Of a DNA stretch of 64,000 nt, positions 62,764 to 64,000 are shown in pieces. The stretch is taken from assembly GCA_030680355.1 (NCBI GenBank), contig JAUXVF010000027.1, positions 186,001-250,000 of the forward strand. Reading direction: 5' to 3'. A program made the translations under genes and the position numbers. Every line of letters begins with the position of its first letter. The first letter of the stretch is position 1. The notes under the pieces were generated by a model. The model had not been told where the DNA came from, made no database searches, and was given only the letters and a program-made list of their open reading frames with translations. The DNA comes from Caulobacter sp. GTDB lineage: Bacteria; Pseudomonadota; Alphaproteobacteria; Caulobacterales; Caulobacteraceae.

Positions 62764-63057
62764 CCGCCCTCAGCAGCAGGTTCCCGGCGACGATCGCCGG
62801 GAACTGCACGCCCCGCGTTCCAGACTCATCATGGCCTTCTGATGCGCTCCGTGGCGGAGGCAGTGATGATGACTGCGCCGACCCCGTTGATCGCCACCGC
62901 GCCGGGACCGGGTCCAGGGCGTCGGCTTCGACATCCCCAACGCCTGTCATGACCGGGGGCTGGCCATTGGGCGCCACCGGCCGGCAAAGCCGCTTGACGG
63001 ACCGCTTCGGTCGCGCCTGACTGAGCCTGGGCGCCGCGCCCGGGGATTTTGAGTCTC
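62764..63057. other. Non-coding stretch before the last gene
   Basis: Apart from the hairpin at 62780-62804, I see no gene: the open frames on both strands have shadow-type translations. The AT-richer stretch near 63048-63056 (GATTTTGAGTC) directly precedes the ATG of the last gene, without a ribosome site. Confidence 0.5.
62780..62804 (+). terminator. Hairpin after the small lipoprotein gene
   Basis: GTTCCCGGCGA-CGA-TCGCCGGGAAC: 11-bp perfect stem, 3-nt loop, 16 bp after the stop. No T run follows, so it is a weak or factor-assisted terminator at best, or an RNA-stabilising hairpin. Confidence 0.5.
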
Positions 63058-64000
63058 ATGAGTTTTCGTATCGCATTGGCCGCGGTGACCGCCCTGGCCG
63101 TTCTGACGGTCGCGGCGCCGGCGGCGGCGCAGTCGATCAGCCGGCAGATCGACTTCCTGAAACTCGAACAGCAGGCGGCCGAGACCGTCGCCGCCCTGGT
63201 CGTCGGCGACTTCCAGGATTGCGACGCGCGACTGCCGACCCTGCGCGAGATCATGGCCGACCGTCGCGTCGACCGCATGCGGACCGAGGTCCGCCGCCCG
63301 TTCTATTTTTCGGTCATCCTGTGCAGCGAAATCAAGGACCGGCCGCTGGGCCTGAAGGCCGCCCGGCTGCTCGAGCCGCTGGCCACCGAGCCGATGGAGA
63401 TCGGGGCGGTGCAGACCATCCAGATTTCCGACGCCATCGAACGTCACGCCATGGCCGAGGCGACGCGACGCTTCCTGACTCTGCTCGACGCCCAGCCGGC
63501 GATCGTGGCCGCCTGGCGCCCGGCGCTGATCAGCGCCTTCACCGACTACATCGACGATGACCCCGATCTGACCCTGACGGCCCTGGCCCGGATCGCCGGC
63601 ACGGCCTGGACGCGGCCCGAGACGCTGCGGGCGCGCGACAATGAATGGGCGCTGGCCTACGGCTGGCAGCTCGGCGACCGCGGCCGGGTGGCCGAGGCGG
63701 CCAAGGCCCTGGATCGGGCCCAGAACCCCCGGACCCTGCTCTATGCCGCCGCCGATCGGCGGTTCGCGCCGCTCTGGGACAAGCCCGACCGGTTCGACTG
63801 GCGCGCCCTGGCCGAGGCCGACCTCGCCCGCGCCCGGGCGGAGATGGAGATCTCGCCGGCCGATCTGGAGCCGGTGCAGGACGTCCTGGCGATCCTGCGG
63901 GCCCTGGGCCGCTATGACGAGGCCATCCAGATCGGCGAGGCCTACCGCGCCCGCCTCCAGGACGGCGAAGCCTTCACCGACGCCGACAGCCAGGGCGACG
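63058..64000 (+). CDS. Secreted helical-repeat protein, unknown function (cut by window edge)
   Basis: At least 314 residues, continuing past the right edge. A Sec signal peptide (RIALAAVTALAVLTVAAPAA, cleavage near AQS) is followed by helices with repeat-like spacing: QIDFLKLEQQAAETVAALVV, LLEPLATEP, ALAYGWQLGDRGRVAEAAKA, and LAILRALGRYDEAIQIGEAY, which is TPR-like (A/G-x2-Y/A...EAI). Two Cys in the first third (FQDCDARL, ILCSEI) may pair. It has no ribosome site at ATG 63058. Periplasmic scaffold is a guess from the fold. Confidence 0.7.
   Translation, partial: MSFRIALAAVTALAVLTVAAPAAAQSISRQIDFLKLEQQAAETVAALVVGDFQDCDARLPTLREIMADRRVDRMRTEVRRPFYFSVILCSEIKDRPLGLKAARLLEPLATEPMEIGAVQTIQISDAIERHAMAEATRRFLTLLDAQPAIVAAWRPALISAFTDYIDDDPDLTLTALARIAGTAWTRPETLRARDNEWALAYGWQLGDRGRVAEAAKALDRAQNPRTLLYAAADRRFAPLWDKPDRFDWRALAEADLARARAEMEISPADLEPVQDVLAILRALGRYDEAIQIGEAYRARLQDGEAFTDADSQGD

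Overview
The window is a dense, very GC-rich chromosomal segment with strong G/C preference at third codon positions. It most resembles an alphaproteobacterium of the Caulobacterales (Caulobacter, Brevundimonas or Phenylobacterium type). The basis is the dnaG-rpoD pair with an alphaproteobacterial-style DnaG, the carB/greA neighbourhood, the nadABC operon with palindromic operators, the pseudaminic-acid genes and the many palindromic intergenic repeats. No rRNA, tRNA, CRISPR array or recognisable transposase was found. Genus assignment is inference.

Layout. 1-9900: metabolic and accessory genes (zinc alcohol dehydrogenase cut by the left edge, type-B carboxylesterase, 2OG-Fe(II) oxygenase-like protein, membrane proteins, an SDR), an ArsR regulator with two AHSA1/SRPBCC proteins and its own palindromic operators, and a hybrid histidine kinase. 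9950-13880: rpoD and dnaG. 14080-15940: an ECF41-type sigma cassette with its own recognisable promoter. 16120-21110: Rieske oxygenase plus amino-acid permease, D-aminoacylase-like lipoprotein and a HAD phosphatase. 21370-31370: carA and carB, separated by a nitric-oxide module (NsrR-like Rrf2 regulator, truncated haemoglobin, quinol NO reductase behind a perfect FNR/FixK box) and a patatin lipoprotein. 31400-31660: a SEC-C gene interrupted by three +1 shifts.

31950-38520: universal stress protein, SDR, OafA-type acyltransferase, GNAT, EamA-like transporter and greA. 38630-46390: ELM1-family protein and the sugar-acid genes (CTP-transferase, pseH, pseG, pseI), interrupted at about 41030-43070 by a small island of unrecognised genes and a broken XRE regulator. 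46430-53630: trxB, GNAT, SleB-type hydrolase, dps and the nadABC operon. 53730-64000: acyltransferase, LigB-type dioxygenase, a 16-copy heptamer repeat, DJ-1 and GlxA-type proteins, a GIY-YIG nuclease gene enclosed by 60-bp inverted repeats, an unknown gene flanked by direct repeats, MaoC, DUF1003, SDR, a second SleB-type hydrolase, a small lipoprotein and a truncated secreted protein.

How genes work together: nadA-nadB-nadC make nicotinate mononucleotide from aspartate. carA/carB supply carbamoyl phosphate. NsrR, haemoglobin and NorZ form an NO defence set. pseH/G/I and the CTP-transferase point to a CMP-nonulosonate used for surface or flagellin glycosylation. The most unusual items are the SEC-C gene whose three Phe codons all carry an extra T (UUU_C), the GIY-YIG element with terminal inverted repeats, the doublet intergenic repeats that in one case supply a start codon, and several operator pairs that can be read directly.
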